Assembly: GCA_009702305.1 (NCBI GenBank)
Contig: WLIH01000080.1
Location: 1 to 8,507, forward strand
Length of the DNA stretch: 8,507 bases
Reading direction: 5' to 3'
DNA from: Actinomycetota bacterium
GTDB lineage: Bacteria; Actinomycetota; Actinomycetes; Propionibacteriales; Nocardioidaceae
The notes beneath the pieces are model-generated. The model saw only the letters and a list, made by a program, of their open reading frames with translations, was not told the DNA's origin and ran no database searches. A program made the position numbers and the translations under genes. Position 1 is the first letter of the stretch; every line of letters begins with the position of its first letter. Below, one piece after another: positions 1-5,093 of the stretch.

Positions 1-275
1 CGGACGCCGCTTCGGGTCCGAGTTCGCCAACGCCGTCAGGTCGAACAGGTCGAGCACAGCCAACGCGGTCCGGTCGATCGGGTACGCCCACCCCGCCATC
101 GCGGCGTACACCGCCGACGACGGGTCAGCCATCAGGATCCGCACCAGCCGCCCCAGCTCGGGGACGCTGACCGCGACACCCACGTCGCGCAGGCCCATCT
201 GGAACCGGTGACGCAGGTCGTACTCGACTGCCCCTCGGTGCTCTGAGATCAGACCGAGGAGCGCCGGGATTCCCC
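1..275 (-). CDS. Tail assembly chaperone, -1 frameshift extension (T-like part), partial
   Basis: This is the second part of the tail assembly chaperone, read in the -1 frame relative to the upstream 249-683 gene and cut by the left edge. I translated it by hand. After the slip, codons from 270 down to 1 (90 codons) contain no stop. The reading begins IPALLGLISEHRG, continues with AVEYDLRHRFQMGLRDVG, and later holds WAYPIDRTALAVLDLFDL. An E-Y-D-L motif followed by a short helix and a later W...LA.V.DL segment is the usual look of the T-like half of actinophage chaperones. The frame has no credible start of its own: its first ATG, at 198-196, lies after the EYDL motif and has no clear ribosome binding site. 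It should therefore be made only as a fusion with the upstream gene. In lambda the G and GT proteins bind the tape measure protein and recruit major tail subunits; the same role is inferred here. Confidence 0.82.
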
Positions 276-276
276 C
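230..276 (-). promoter_or_regulatory. Programmed -1 ribosomal frameshift site with downstream hairpin
   Basis: On the minus strand the heptamer GGGGGAA (276-270) is read as G GGG GAA in the G-like frame. A one-base slip back re-pairs GGG perfectly in the P site; the A-site pairing changes from GAA to GGA, which is not ideal. After a 7-nt spacer (269-263) there is a 10-bp hairpin: GCTCCTCGGT (262-253) pairs with ACCGAGGGGC (239-230), with one G-U pair. A small inner CTG/CAG stem (252-250 with 245-243) and a 3-nt bulge lie inside. The spacer length and stem fit the usual stimulatory arrangement. The unshifted TGA (251-249) lies inside the hairpin. The shifted frame stays open to the window edge. 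Confidence 0.75.
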
Positions 277-683
277 AGCCACGCACCCACCACCGCGATC
301 ATCTCTGCAGTCGGCAACGAGCGCAGCGCAGCCAGCGCAGCCGGGTCAGGCTTGCACGCCTCGAGCGAGGCGAACCCCAACGTCATCTGCGCCATCTCGT
401 TGTCAGGCTGCATGATCGCGTCGTAGGTGAAGCGGCCAGGCACCGCCGCCGCAGCGACCTCGTCGAGCTTCGGGAGCCGGAACGTCTTCACCCGGGTCCC
501 GGTGCCGTCCTTCGTCGCCACGGTGGCCTCGAACGTGAACGGTGCATCCGCCGGCTTCTTCCGGTCGCTCGGTTCCTTGCGGCGCACCGGCATCGCGTTC
601 GTCGACTCCCGGTCTCCGACATCTGTCGGGCCCTCGGTCGTGGTCTCGTCGTGCTCGTTCTGCTGCTGGTCGTTCTCGGTCAT
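249..683 (-). CDS. Tail assembly chaperone (lambda G-like), unshifted product
   Basis: 144 residues. The first 35 or so are acidic, polar and probably disordered (MTENDQQQNEHDETTTEG...). A basic, proline-containing linker follows, then a globular part from about residue 48 (FTFEATVATKDG) through KTFRLPKLDEV and YDAIMQPDNEMAQMTLGFASLEAC to VGAWLGESRRSSV. The gene sits directly after the major tail protein, where siphoviruses keep the tail assembly chaperone that precedes the tape measure gene, and its last codons carry a -1 frameshift site. The start at 683 is chosen because GAGAGGA (692-698) lies 8 nt upstream. A longer frame opening at 800 would run through a strong hairpin and add unlikely sequence. 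The expected role is to bind the tape measure protein and bring in major tail subunits; most copies should be this short form, with a minority shifted. Sequence similarity in this family is weak, so the call rests on position, size and the frameshift. Confidence 0.85.
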   Translation of the reverse strand: MTENDQQQNEHDETTTEGPTDVGDRESTNAMPVRRKEPSDRKKPADAPFTFEATVATKDGTGTRVKTFRLPKLDEVAAAAVPGRFTYDAIMQPDNEMAQMTLGFASLEACKPDPAALAALRSLPTAEMIAVVGAWLGESRRSSV

Positions 684-749
684 GCGCGCGGTCCTCTCAA
701 GACAGTGATGTTGGGGGGTTGGGCGCGCGGTCACGTCAGGTGGTGCAGG

Positions 750-794
750 TGGTCCTGCCCCGGGGGACCGCGCAGTGCACCCGGGGCAGGACCA
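750..794 (-). terminator. Strong hairpin after the major tail gene, putative terminator
   Basis: A perfect 15-bp inverted repeat: TGGTCCTGCCCCGGG and its complement at 750-764 and 780-794, with a 15-nt loop. It begins 18 nt past the major tail stop codon and lies before the chaperone ribosome binding site. No T tract follows, which is common for actinobacterial terminators but also leaves open an RNA-stabilising or attenuating role. It accounts for most of the 129-nt gap between the two genes; I see no convincing promoter there. Confidence 0.6.
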
Positions 795-812
795 GATCAA
801 GGGGGTGGCGGC

Positions 813-1370
813 TCAGGACTTGAGGGCCGTCATCCACGACCGCAGGTTGTAGCCCTTCGCCGTGTCGTACTCGACGTCCAGCGTGATGCCGTACCCGATC
901 TGCTGGGTGCCGGCGAACTTGATCTCCTGCACCGACGCCACGACAGCACGCGGCGCGTAGAGCCGCATCAGCTCCGCACCGTCGATCACGTCGAGGACGT
1001 ACGACGACGCCGCCCGAGCCTGCACCTTGTAGTCGAAGGTGCCCTCCGACACCGACTGCGTGACCGTGACCCCGAAGTACGCCTCGATCACCGCGAGCTT
1101 CGTCTCCACCAGCGCGACCGTGATCTGCGGCAGATCATCGGACGTGGAGCGCAGGGTGCGGACCGTCTGCCCGTCCTGCCAGATCTTGAGCTGGGTCCGG
1201 TCACCCGCGTCGGGCAGCGTCAACGAGACGCCGTCCTCCGTGATCCCGCCCAGGTCGGTGAACGCGGGCGAGATACTCGAAGCGGTCCCGGTCGGAGCGG
1301 TCGCCGCGAGCAGACCCCGCGACAGCGCGCCGGAGATCGCGACACGCACCTTAGTGGCGTCAACAGCCAT
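813..1370 (-). CDS. Major tail protein (tail tube)
   Basis: 185 residues, a normal size for a siphovirus tail tube subunit. The sequence starts MAVDATKVRVAISGAL, has a Ser/Thr/Pro-rich stretch (ATAPTGTASSISPAF), then a G-I-T-E-D-G-V-S-L pattern and alternating beta-type segments (RTQLKIWQDGQTVRTL, LPQITVALVETKLAVIEAYFG), ending in QQIGYGITLDVEYDTAKGYNLRSWM. This mostly-beta layout with a late Y-x-I-x-L-x-V-E-Y-D strand is typical of actinophage major tail proteins. It should polymerise into the tube around the tape measure protein. The start at 1370 is supported by GAGAGGA at 1379-1385, 8 nt upstream. The 88 nt separating it from the preceding small gene hold only a weak 5-bp hairpin (1399-1411). 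The gene is followed by a strong hairpin and then the chaperone genes, the standard order. Family assignment is from pattern and position. Confidence 0.85.
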   Translation of the reverse strand: MAVDATKVRVAISGALSRGLLAATAPTGTASSISPAFTDLGGITEDGVSLTLPDAGDRTQLKIWQDGQTVRTLRSTSDDLPQITVALVETKLAVIEAYFGVTVTQSVSEGTFDYKVQARAASSYVLDVIDGAELMRLYAPRAVVASVQEIKFAGTQQIGYGITLDVEYDTAKGYNLRSWMTALKS

Positions 1371-1458
1371 GATGTGTTTCCTCTCGTGAGGGTGAGGTGC
1401 GGCTGTGCCGCGATTGCTGGCCCACCGGATCTACCGGCAGGAGAACGGGAAACAGGGG

Positions 1459-1695
1459 TCAGGACAGGGCGGCGCGCAGGTCGTCGCGCGACTGCCCGAC
1501 GATCTGGTCCTCGGTGAAGCCCTTGGACCGGGCGAACTCGGCCCACGCCTCGAACGAGGCGTTACCGGCCGGCGCACCGACCTCGGCCGCCCGCCACCCG
1601 TTCACCACGTAGCGGTCGAGCTGGTCGGCACCCACCTCGATCCGCTGCTCGGACTCAGGGTGGGTGAGCTGGATGGGCGCCTGCTGCTGGTTCAT
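1459..1695 (-). CDS. Small phage structural-region protein, function unknown
   Basis: 78 residues starting MNQQQAPIQLTHPESEQRIEV. The first half reads as a small beta unit (IQLTHPESEQRIEVGADQLDRYVVNGWRAAE). Its L-T-H-P...I-E-V...D-R-Y...G-W pattern recurs in many short actinophage proteins found among head and tail genes. The second half looks helical (ASFEAWAEFARSKGFTEDQIVGQSRDDLRAALS) and could be a small SAP/HeH-like helical motif, though I cannot confirm that. The start at 1695 is chosen over an upstream ATG at 1743 because GAGAGGA (1703-1709) lies 7 nt before it and the longer form would run into the hairpin at 1734-1752. It sits between the tail terminator and the major tail gene, so a minor virion or assembly role is plausible, but no specific function can be assigned. 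Confidence 0.75.
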   Translation of the reverse strand: MNQQQAPIQLTHPESEQRIEVGADQLDRYVVNGWRAAEVGAPAGNASFEAWAEFARSKGFTEDQIVGQSRDDLRAALS

Positions 1696-1733
1696 GACGG
1701 GTTCCTCTCGACGGGGTGGAGCACAGGACAACG

Positions 1734-1752
1734 CGGCCGACACCGTCGGCCG
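1734..1752 (-). terminator. Hairpin after the tail terminator gene, putative transcription terminator
   Basis: A perfect 8-bp stem, CGGCCGAC at 1734-1741 with GTCGGCCG at 1745-1752, and a 3-nt loop. It begins 20 nt beyond the preceding stop codon and ends before the next gene's ribosome binding site. Only a short T-containing stretch (CGTTGT) follows on the transcribed strand. It may terminate or attenuate transcription, or protect the mRNA 3' end. Confidence 0.45.
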
Positions 1753-1754
1753 AG

Positions 1755-1780
1755 GGTCAGGTCAGGTCGGGGTCAGGTCA
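1755..1780. repeat. Five short GGTCA-type direct repeats
   Basis: On the plus strand the pentamer GGTCA occurs at 1755-1759, 1760-1764, 1771-1775 and 1776-1780, with a variant GGTCG at 1765-1769 and one extra G at 1770. The array overlaps the last codons and stop (1773-1775) of the tail terminator gene. It looks like minor slippage-type repetition; no function is evident. Confidence 0.5.
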
Positions 1781-2198
1781 GGCGACCGGCGCGCAACGTG
1801 ACCTCGAAGAGCTGATACGCCGACGGGTACGCCTCACCGGCCGGCGGCTCGACCTCGTTGGGCCCCGACAGGTGCGAGACCCGGGTACACGGCCCCGACC
1901 CCGGTGCCTCCATCAGCAACGCCGACACCACAGCCGCCAGGCCACCGGCATCCGCCGATGTCAACGCGAACGTGCGCACCGACAACCGCGGCCGGTCGAA
2001 CAGCGAGTCACCCAGGCCACCATCGCGGCGCACCACGACCAGGCAGTCCGGGCGCGGCGACGGCTCCGACTCACGCCGAGCCACCACCGCACCAGCGGCG
2101 TACTCCTCCGGCCGGGCCGCGAGCAGCGGCTGCAGGTACGCCACCGCCCACGCGACCGCATCGACGCGCAACGCCGCGACCGGCTGCCACGTCCCCAT
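1773..2198 (-). CDS. Tail terminator protein (lambda U-like)
   Basis: 141 residues. It opens with a helix (VAALRVDAVAWAVAYLQPLLAAR), then alternating beta segments (PDCLVVVRRDGG; RPRLSVRTFAL), a second helix (DAGGLAAVVSALLMEAP) and closing strands (YPSAYQLFEVTLRAG). This helix-strand-helix-strand pattern, with an R-L-S-V-R strand before the second helix and a final Y-Q-L-F-E-V-T-L strand, is the usual look of tail terminator proteins, which cap the finished tail tube and join it to the head. Its place after the gp10-like gene and just ahead of the major tail region fits. The ATG at 2198 overlaps the upstream stop as TGATG, which suggests translational coupling; a modest GAGGG also lies upstream. 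An HK97 gp10/neck-type protein is the main alternative, but the neighbouring gene fits that role better. Confidence 0.75.
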   Translation of the reverse strand: MGTWQPVAALRVDAVAWAVAYLQPLLAARPEEYAAGAVVARRESEPSPRPDCLVVVRRDGGLGDSLFDRPRLSVRTFALTSADAGGLAAVVSALLMEAPGSGPCTRVSHLSGPNEVEPPAGEAYPSAYQLFEVTLRAGRLT

Positions 2199-2491
2199 CA
2201 GGGACCCTCAGCGGCAGCATCGAGGGCACGCGCGAGGACCCCGTAGTTCGCCTCGACCTGATAGTCGTGCGAGCTGTCGCCAGCCACCGCGACCGAGACA
2301 CCCAACGGGGTCACCTCCGTCACCAGGTGCAGCCCGTCGCGGTACGCACCCGACACCACCGGGGCCGCCGCCTGCGCCGCGGCCAGCACGTTGCCCATGC
2401 GCCGCTGCAGGTCCGCCGTGACCCCGCCGTAGTCGCCCTCACCGCGCGCCAACCGCGCCACCTCGGCGTCGTCGACCTTGACCCGCCCCAT
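2198..2491 (-). CDS. HK97 gp10-like head-tail joining protein
   Basis: 97 residues starting MGRVKVDDAEVARLARGEG. A long helix follows (YGGVTADLQRRMGNVLAAAQAAAP), then V-V-S-G-A-Y-R-D-G-L and a strand (VSVAVAGDSSHDYQVEAN), ending NYGVLARALDAAAEG. The helix ending in A-A-P-x-x-S-G-x-x-R-x-x-L and a later Y...E-x-G/N-Y motif are characteristic of the HK97 gp10 family, small proteins at the neck that help attach tails to filled heads. It is a little shorter than many family members. The start at 2491 overlaps the connector stop as TGATG, so translation is probably coupled; there is no strong ribosome binding site of its own. A frame opening farther upstream at 2770 overlaps the connector gene and is rejected. 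Its own stop overlaps the tail terminator start in the same way. Confidence 0.75.
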   Translation of the reverse strand: MGRVKVDDAEVARLARGEGDYGGVTADLQRRMGNVLAAAQAAAPVVSGAYRDGLHLVTEVTPLGVSVAVAGDSSHDYQVEANYGVLARALDAAAEGP

Positions 2492-3066
2492 CAGGCGAAC
2501 CCGATGAGTTCGACACGGGGACGCCACCGACGGATGCAGGCGTCGACATCGACGTACCCGGTCGAGTCCGGGTCGGCTGCCTTCGCCTCCTTCACCAGGG
2601 CCTTCTGTCGCTCCGCGATCTCGGCATTGCTCGACGTGGCGAGGAGGTGTTCGCGGGTGCCGAGCAGAGCCGCCTCCCGCACATCGGCGGGCGGGGTCGG
2701 CGTGTGCCCGGCCGTGTAGGTCACGCGAACGTTTCCCCGGCCCGGGTTCCATAGACCGCCTGTCGGCCACCGCAGAACCCCGCCGGGCAGCACCGCGAGA
2801 GAGGTCATGTCGACCACGGAGCCGTTGACCGTGACCGACACGAGACCCAGGACGTCAGGACGCCGCAACAGCAGCGTCTCGGCCCCCGTCCCGTCATGGG
2901 TCTCCGTGTGGCGGCGCGCGACGAACGACGTCCCGACCGCGCCCTCGATCGCAGCGACGATGACCTCTGCCGCGTCCAGACGACGCTGCACGGGGTACAG
3001 GTCGACCGACGACATCCCCGGCAACGCAGCCAGTTGCGCCAGGGTGAAGTAGTCAGGCTCTGCCAT
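2491..3066 (-). CDS. Head-tail connector (adaptor) protein
   Basis: 191 residues. The N-terminal third is helical (YFTLAQLAALPGMSSVDLYPVQRRLDAAEVIVAAIEGAVG), followed by beta segments (FVARRHTETHDGTGAETLLLRRP; VLGLVSVTVNGSVVD; GNVRVTYTAGH) and a helical C-terminal part (PADVREAALLGTREHLLATSS). This is the typical arrangement of actinophage head-tail adaptors of the HK97 gp6 / Phage_connect type, where helices bind the portal and the R-V-T-Y-T-A-G-H-T-x-x-P-x-D-V segment precedes further helices. The protein should dock on the portal after packaging. The start at 3066 is supported by GGGAGG (3074-3079), 7 nt upstream. It leads a coupled block with the gp10-like and tail terminator genes. The exact ring (first or second connector) cannot be decided from sequence alone. 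Confidence 0.82.
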   Translation of the reverse strand: MAEPDYFTLAQLAALPGMSSVDLYPVQRRLDAAEVIVAAIEGAVGTSFVARRHTETHDGTGAETLLLRRPDVLGLVSVTVNGSVVDMTSLAVLPGGVLRWPTGGLWNPGRGNVRVTYTAGHTPTPPADVREAALLGTREHLLATSSNAEIAERQKALVKEAKAADPDSTGYVDVDACIRRWRPRVELIGFA

Positions 3067-3110
3067 CGGTCAACCTCCCTCGTGCGTCCGGGTTCCCAGT
3101 GCGGGGCCGA

Positions 3111-3440
3111 TCAGGTGTTGCTGAGCGGGGTGGTGCCACGACCCGATGGGGCCGAGCGCAGCGCCTTGATCTGCTCGGAGACCGCGTCCGCGCGGTCGGT
3201 CTTGCCCACGGCGTTGTAGCCGTCCCGCTCCTCCTCGAGCGCCCGCAGCCGGTCGGCACGTCGCTCGGCCGGCGAGCCCAGCGGCGCCGACACACGCTCA
3301 GCCCGCGCCGGCAGCGCCGGGTCGGGCGTGGGGTCGGGCGTGGGGTCGGGCGTGGGGTCCGGCGTGGGGTCCGGCGTGGGGTCGGTCTTCGTCTGCGTCG
3401 CCTTCGCGGCGGCGGCCTTCTTCTGTGCAGCGGTCGTCAT
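3111..3440 (-). CDS. Small Pro-Asp-Pro-Thr repeat protein next to capsid gene, function unknown
   Basis: 109 residues in three parts: a short Ala/Lys-rich start (MTTAAQKKAAAAKATQTK, about 1-18), a run of P-D-P-T repeats (about 20-41) encoded by a 12-bp tandem repeat, and a charged helical C-terminal part (about 57-95, with AERRADRLRALEEERDGY and TDRADAVSEQIKAL). The C-terminal pattern (leucine-rich charged helix, G-Y/G-K, then D-R-A-x-A-V-x-x-Q-I) is often seen in small actinophage proteins encoded beside capsid genes. The start at 3440 is chosen over an ATG at 3461 because GAGAGGA (3449-3455) sits 8 nt upstream. Its position straight after the capsid gene suggests a minor head, decoration or assembly role, but there is no recognised domain. 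The repeat probably forms an extended linker. Confidence 0.8.
   Translation of the reverse strand: MTTAAQKKAAAAKATQTKTDPTPDPTPDPTPDPTPDPTPDPALPARAERVSAPLGSPAERRADRLRALEEERDGYNAVGKTDRADAVSEQIKALRSAPSGRGTTPLSNT
3321..3380. repeat. 12-bp tandem repeat, five copies, inside a coding region
   Basis: Five tandem copies of GTCGGGCGTGGG (plus strand) at 3321-3332, 3333-3344, 3345-3356, 3357-3368 and 3369-3380. The last two carry one change (GTCCGGCGTGGG), and a partial copy follows at 3381-3385. The unit is four codons, so copy-number change would keep the frame and only lengthen or shorten the P-D-P-T linker of the surrounding gene. The near-identity of copies at the DNA level suggests recent slippage or homogenisation. 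Confidence 0.92.
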
Positions 3441-3479
3441 CGGTGGTGTCCTCTCGTTCACGGGGTCATGCGCGGTCGG

Positions 3480-3524
3480 GACGACCGTGAGGGCGACAGC
3501 CAGGCCGCCGCCCTCACGGTCGTC
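3480..3524 (-). terminator. Strong hairpin after the capsid gene, putative terminator
   Basis: A perfect 16-bp inverted repeat, 3480-3495 (GACGACCGTGAGGGCG) with 3509-3524, and a 13-nt loop. It begins 11 nt past the major capsid stop codon and ends before the ribosome binding site of the next gene. There is no T tract. It could partially end transcription so that capsid mRNA exceeds downstream mRNA, or protect the capsid mRNA 3' end. Confidence 0.6.
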
Positions 3525-3534
3525 ATGGTGTGGC

Positions 3535-4953
3535 TCAGGCGAACGCGGGGGTCACCAGGCCGGTGCCGGCGACCTTCTGCGCGTGCGGGCGACGCGTGAA
3601 GGTGTAGGCGAAGTAGCCGTAGGCGACGAAGTCGACCGCGAGCTTCTTGACCTGCGACTGCTCGGCGCGCAGCAGCATCGGCGCGTTGGGGTCCTCCCAC
3701 AGGTGCAGCTCGGACTGGGCGCCGAAGTAGATCTCGTCCTCGTTGGTGCCCGCTCCGAGGTTGACCGCGACGTTGTTGTCGACGATCACGACCGTGCCCG
3801 TGGGCAGGACACCACGGAAGCCCGACCCGTAGGTCTTGCCGTAGTCGAGGCCCGAGTTCTGCGCCGGGATACCCGAGGCACCGAACATCGGCCACGACGT
3901 CGTGAGCTGCGACTGCAGCCAGTACCAGCGCCGCGAGTTCATCACCGCGATGTTGTCGCCCTGGTGCTGGTTGAGCAGCGCCGCCTCGACCGCGGCCGGG
4001 GCCGCAACGAGCTTCGGGTACAGCTCCGCAGCCGTCGGCGACGCGTCGGTGTAGGCGATCGTCGAGGCGACGTTCGTGAGACCCGTCGTCGCCTGGTTCA
4101 GCAGCTTCGAGTCCAGGGTCGAGGCGTAGGCCCCGAACAGATCCTGCATCGTGGTGTCCTCGACACCGACGCCGCGCTCGAGACCCTGACGGCTGATCGT
4201 CTGCGCACCCGCGTTGGTCTGCACGTTGATCGACATCAGGGTGTCGTCGATGTCGGTCTCGTTGACCGTGTCGAACTCGGCGGCCTGCAGGTCGGTCGTG
4301 GTGCCGGTCGTGACCTTGCCGATGTAGACCGTCATCCCCGTCTCCGGCAGGTCGTGGTGGCGGCACGCGTCCGCGAACGGGCGACCGGTGCGCGCCTTCG
4401 GGGCGTAGAGGTCCGTCAGGTACTGCGGGACCACCAGGCCAGCGAACGCCGACGTGCCGGCCGCACGGTCGATCTGCTCGCCACGCTCGGCGCGCTCCTC
4501 ACGCATGTGCGCGGCCAGACGCTCGTTCGACTCCGTGGCCGCAGCCCCGAAGATGAACTGCGCCGCCACGTCACGCAGGAACTGCTGCCCCGTGCGGTCG
4601 CTCTCGGTCCGGTACGTGCGCCGGTCCGAGACCTCCATCCGCTGCTCCGGGCCACCGGGCAGCGTCACCCCGGTCGGGTGGACCTCGCGGGCCAGCGCGT
4701 CGAGGGCCTCGTCGCGGCGCAGCTCCTCCTGGTACTCCGCGATCTGCGCGTTCACGCGGTCGACCTCGGTGTCGATCTCGCTCACGCGGGCGCTGAGGCG
4801 CACCACGTCGGCGGCCTCGGTCTCCGAGGGGTCGCGCGACTCGGTGACGCACGCGGCGCGCACGGCGTCGATCTTCGTACGGGCCTCGGTGCGCTCGGCC
4901 AGACGGGGCGCCAGGTCGGCGCGCAGCTTGTCGATCATCTGCTTGAGGTTCAT
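3535..4953 (-). CDS. Major capsid protein, HK97 fold
   Basis: 472 residues. Residues 1-90 are a charged helical, coiled-coil-like region (MNLKQMIDKLRADLAPRLAE..., VRLSARVSEIDTEVDRVNAQIAEYQEEL), matching the delta or scaffold domain fused to HK97-type capsid proteins. A linker follows (about 91-165). The HK97-fold part starts near TSAFAGLVVPQYLTDLYAPKA (168-187) and includes a long helix (DTTMQDLFGAYASTLDSKLL), A-V-M-N-S-R-R-W-Y-W-L (336-346), and strands in VLPTGTVVIVDNNV, EDEIYFGAQSELHLWEDP and KLAVDFVAYGYFAYTFTRRP near the C-terminus. The N-terminal region should guide assembly and then be removed by the protease encoded upstream; the cleavage site cannot be placed from sequence. The start at 4953 has GAGAGGGG (4961-4968) 7 nt upstream; a longer frame to 5049 lacks one. 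No separate scaffold gene is seen, consistent with the fused domain. Confidence 0.93.
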   Translation of the reverse strand: MNLKQMIDKLRADLAPRLAERTEARTKIDAVRAACVTESRDPSETEAADVVRLSARVSEIDTEVDRVNAQIAEYQEELRRDEALDALAREVHPTGVTLPGGPEQRMEVSDRRTYRTESDRTGQQFLRDVAAQFIFGAAATESNERLAAHMREERAERGEQIDRAAGTSAFAGLVVPQYLTDLYAPKARTGRPFADACRHHDLPETGMTVYIGKVTTGTTTDLQAAEFDTVNETDIDDTLMSINVQTNAGAQTISRQGLERGVGVEDTTMQDLFGAYASTLDSKLLNQATTGLTNVASTIAYTDASPTAAELYPKLVAAPAAVEAALLNQHQGDNIAVMNSRRWYWLQSQLTTSWPMFGASGIPAQNSGLDYGKTYGSGFRGVLPTGTVVIVDNNVAVNLGAGTNEDEIYFGAQSELHLWEDPNAPMLLRAEQSQVKKLAVDFVAYGYFAYTFTRRPHAQKVAGTGLVTPAFA

Positions 4954-5045
4954 GGGTGAACCCCTCTCTGCCCACGTTGGGGCGACGAAGTGAAGGTGGT
5001 TCAGCTCCGACAGGCGGTGGATCTCAGGGCAGGCCGTGGCGCGCC

Positions 5046-5071
5046 GCAAGTCCCCTTACGCGAGGGGTTGC
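5046..5071 (-). terminator. Hairpin between protease and capsid genes
   Basis: GCAA (5046-5049) and CCCCT (5052-5056) pair with AGGGG (5063-5067) and TTGC (5068-5071), with a 2-nt bulge and a 6-nt loop: 9 bp in all. It starts 22 nt after the protease stop, inside a 140-nt gap before the capsid gene. There is no T tract. It may be a weak terminator, an RNA-processing site or a 5' stabiliser for the capsid message. I see no convincing promoter in the gap. Confidence 0.35.
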
Positions 5072-5093
5072 TGTGGTGGTGCGGTGGTTCTGG

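Noticed and set aside
196..198. Separate start codon for the left-edge frame
   Set aside because: This ATG follows the conserved EYDL motif and has no clear ribosome binding site; frameshifting from the upstream gene explains the frame better.
684..800. Longer start for the tail chaperone at 800
   Set aside because: It would run through a 15-bp hairpin and has no good ribosome binding site; the ATG at 683 has GAGAGGA 8 nt upstream.
651..1517. Plus-strand open frame of 288 codons
   Set aside because: Antisense to the major tail gene and its flanks, with Arg/His/Asp-rich shadow composition and no family resemblance.
3321..3385. Possible CRISPR-like or iteron array
   Set aside because: The repeats are 12 bp with no spacers and lie in frame inside a gene, encoding P-D-P-T units.
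3328..4959. Plus-strand open frame of 543 codons
   Set aside because: It lies opposite the capsid gene and the P-D-P-T gene, is very rich in Arg, Val, Leu and Gly, and shows no domain. It is the antisense shadow of GC-rich coding DNA.
4954..5049. Longer start for the capsid protein at 5049
   Set aside because: The ATG at 4953 has GAGAGGGG at the right distance and begins a coherent coiled-coil region; the extension is atypical and lies beside a hairpin.
4954..5093. Promoter upstream of the capsid gene
   Set aside because: I found no convincing -35/-10 pair on the minus strand in this gap; only a hairpin is visible.
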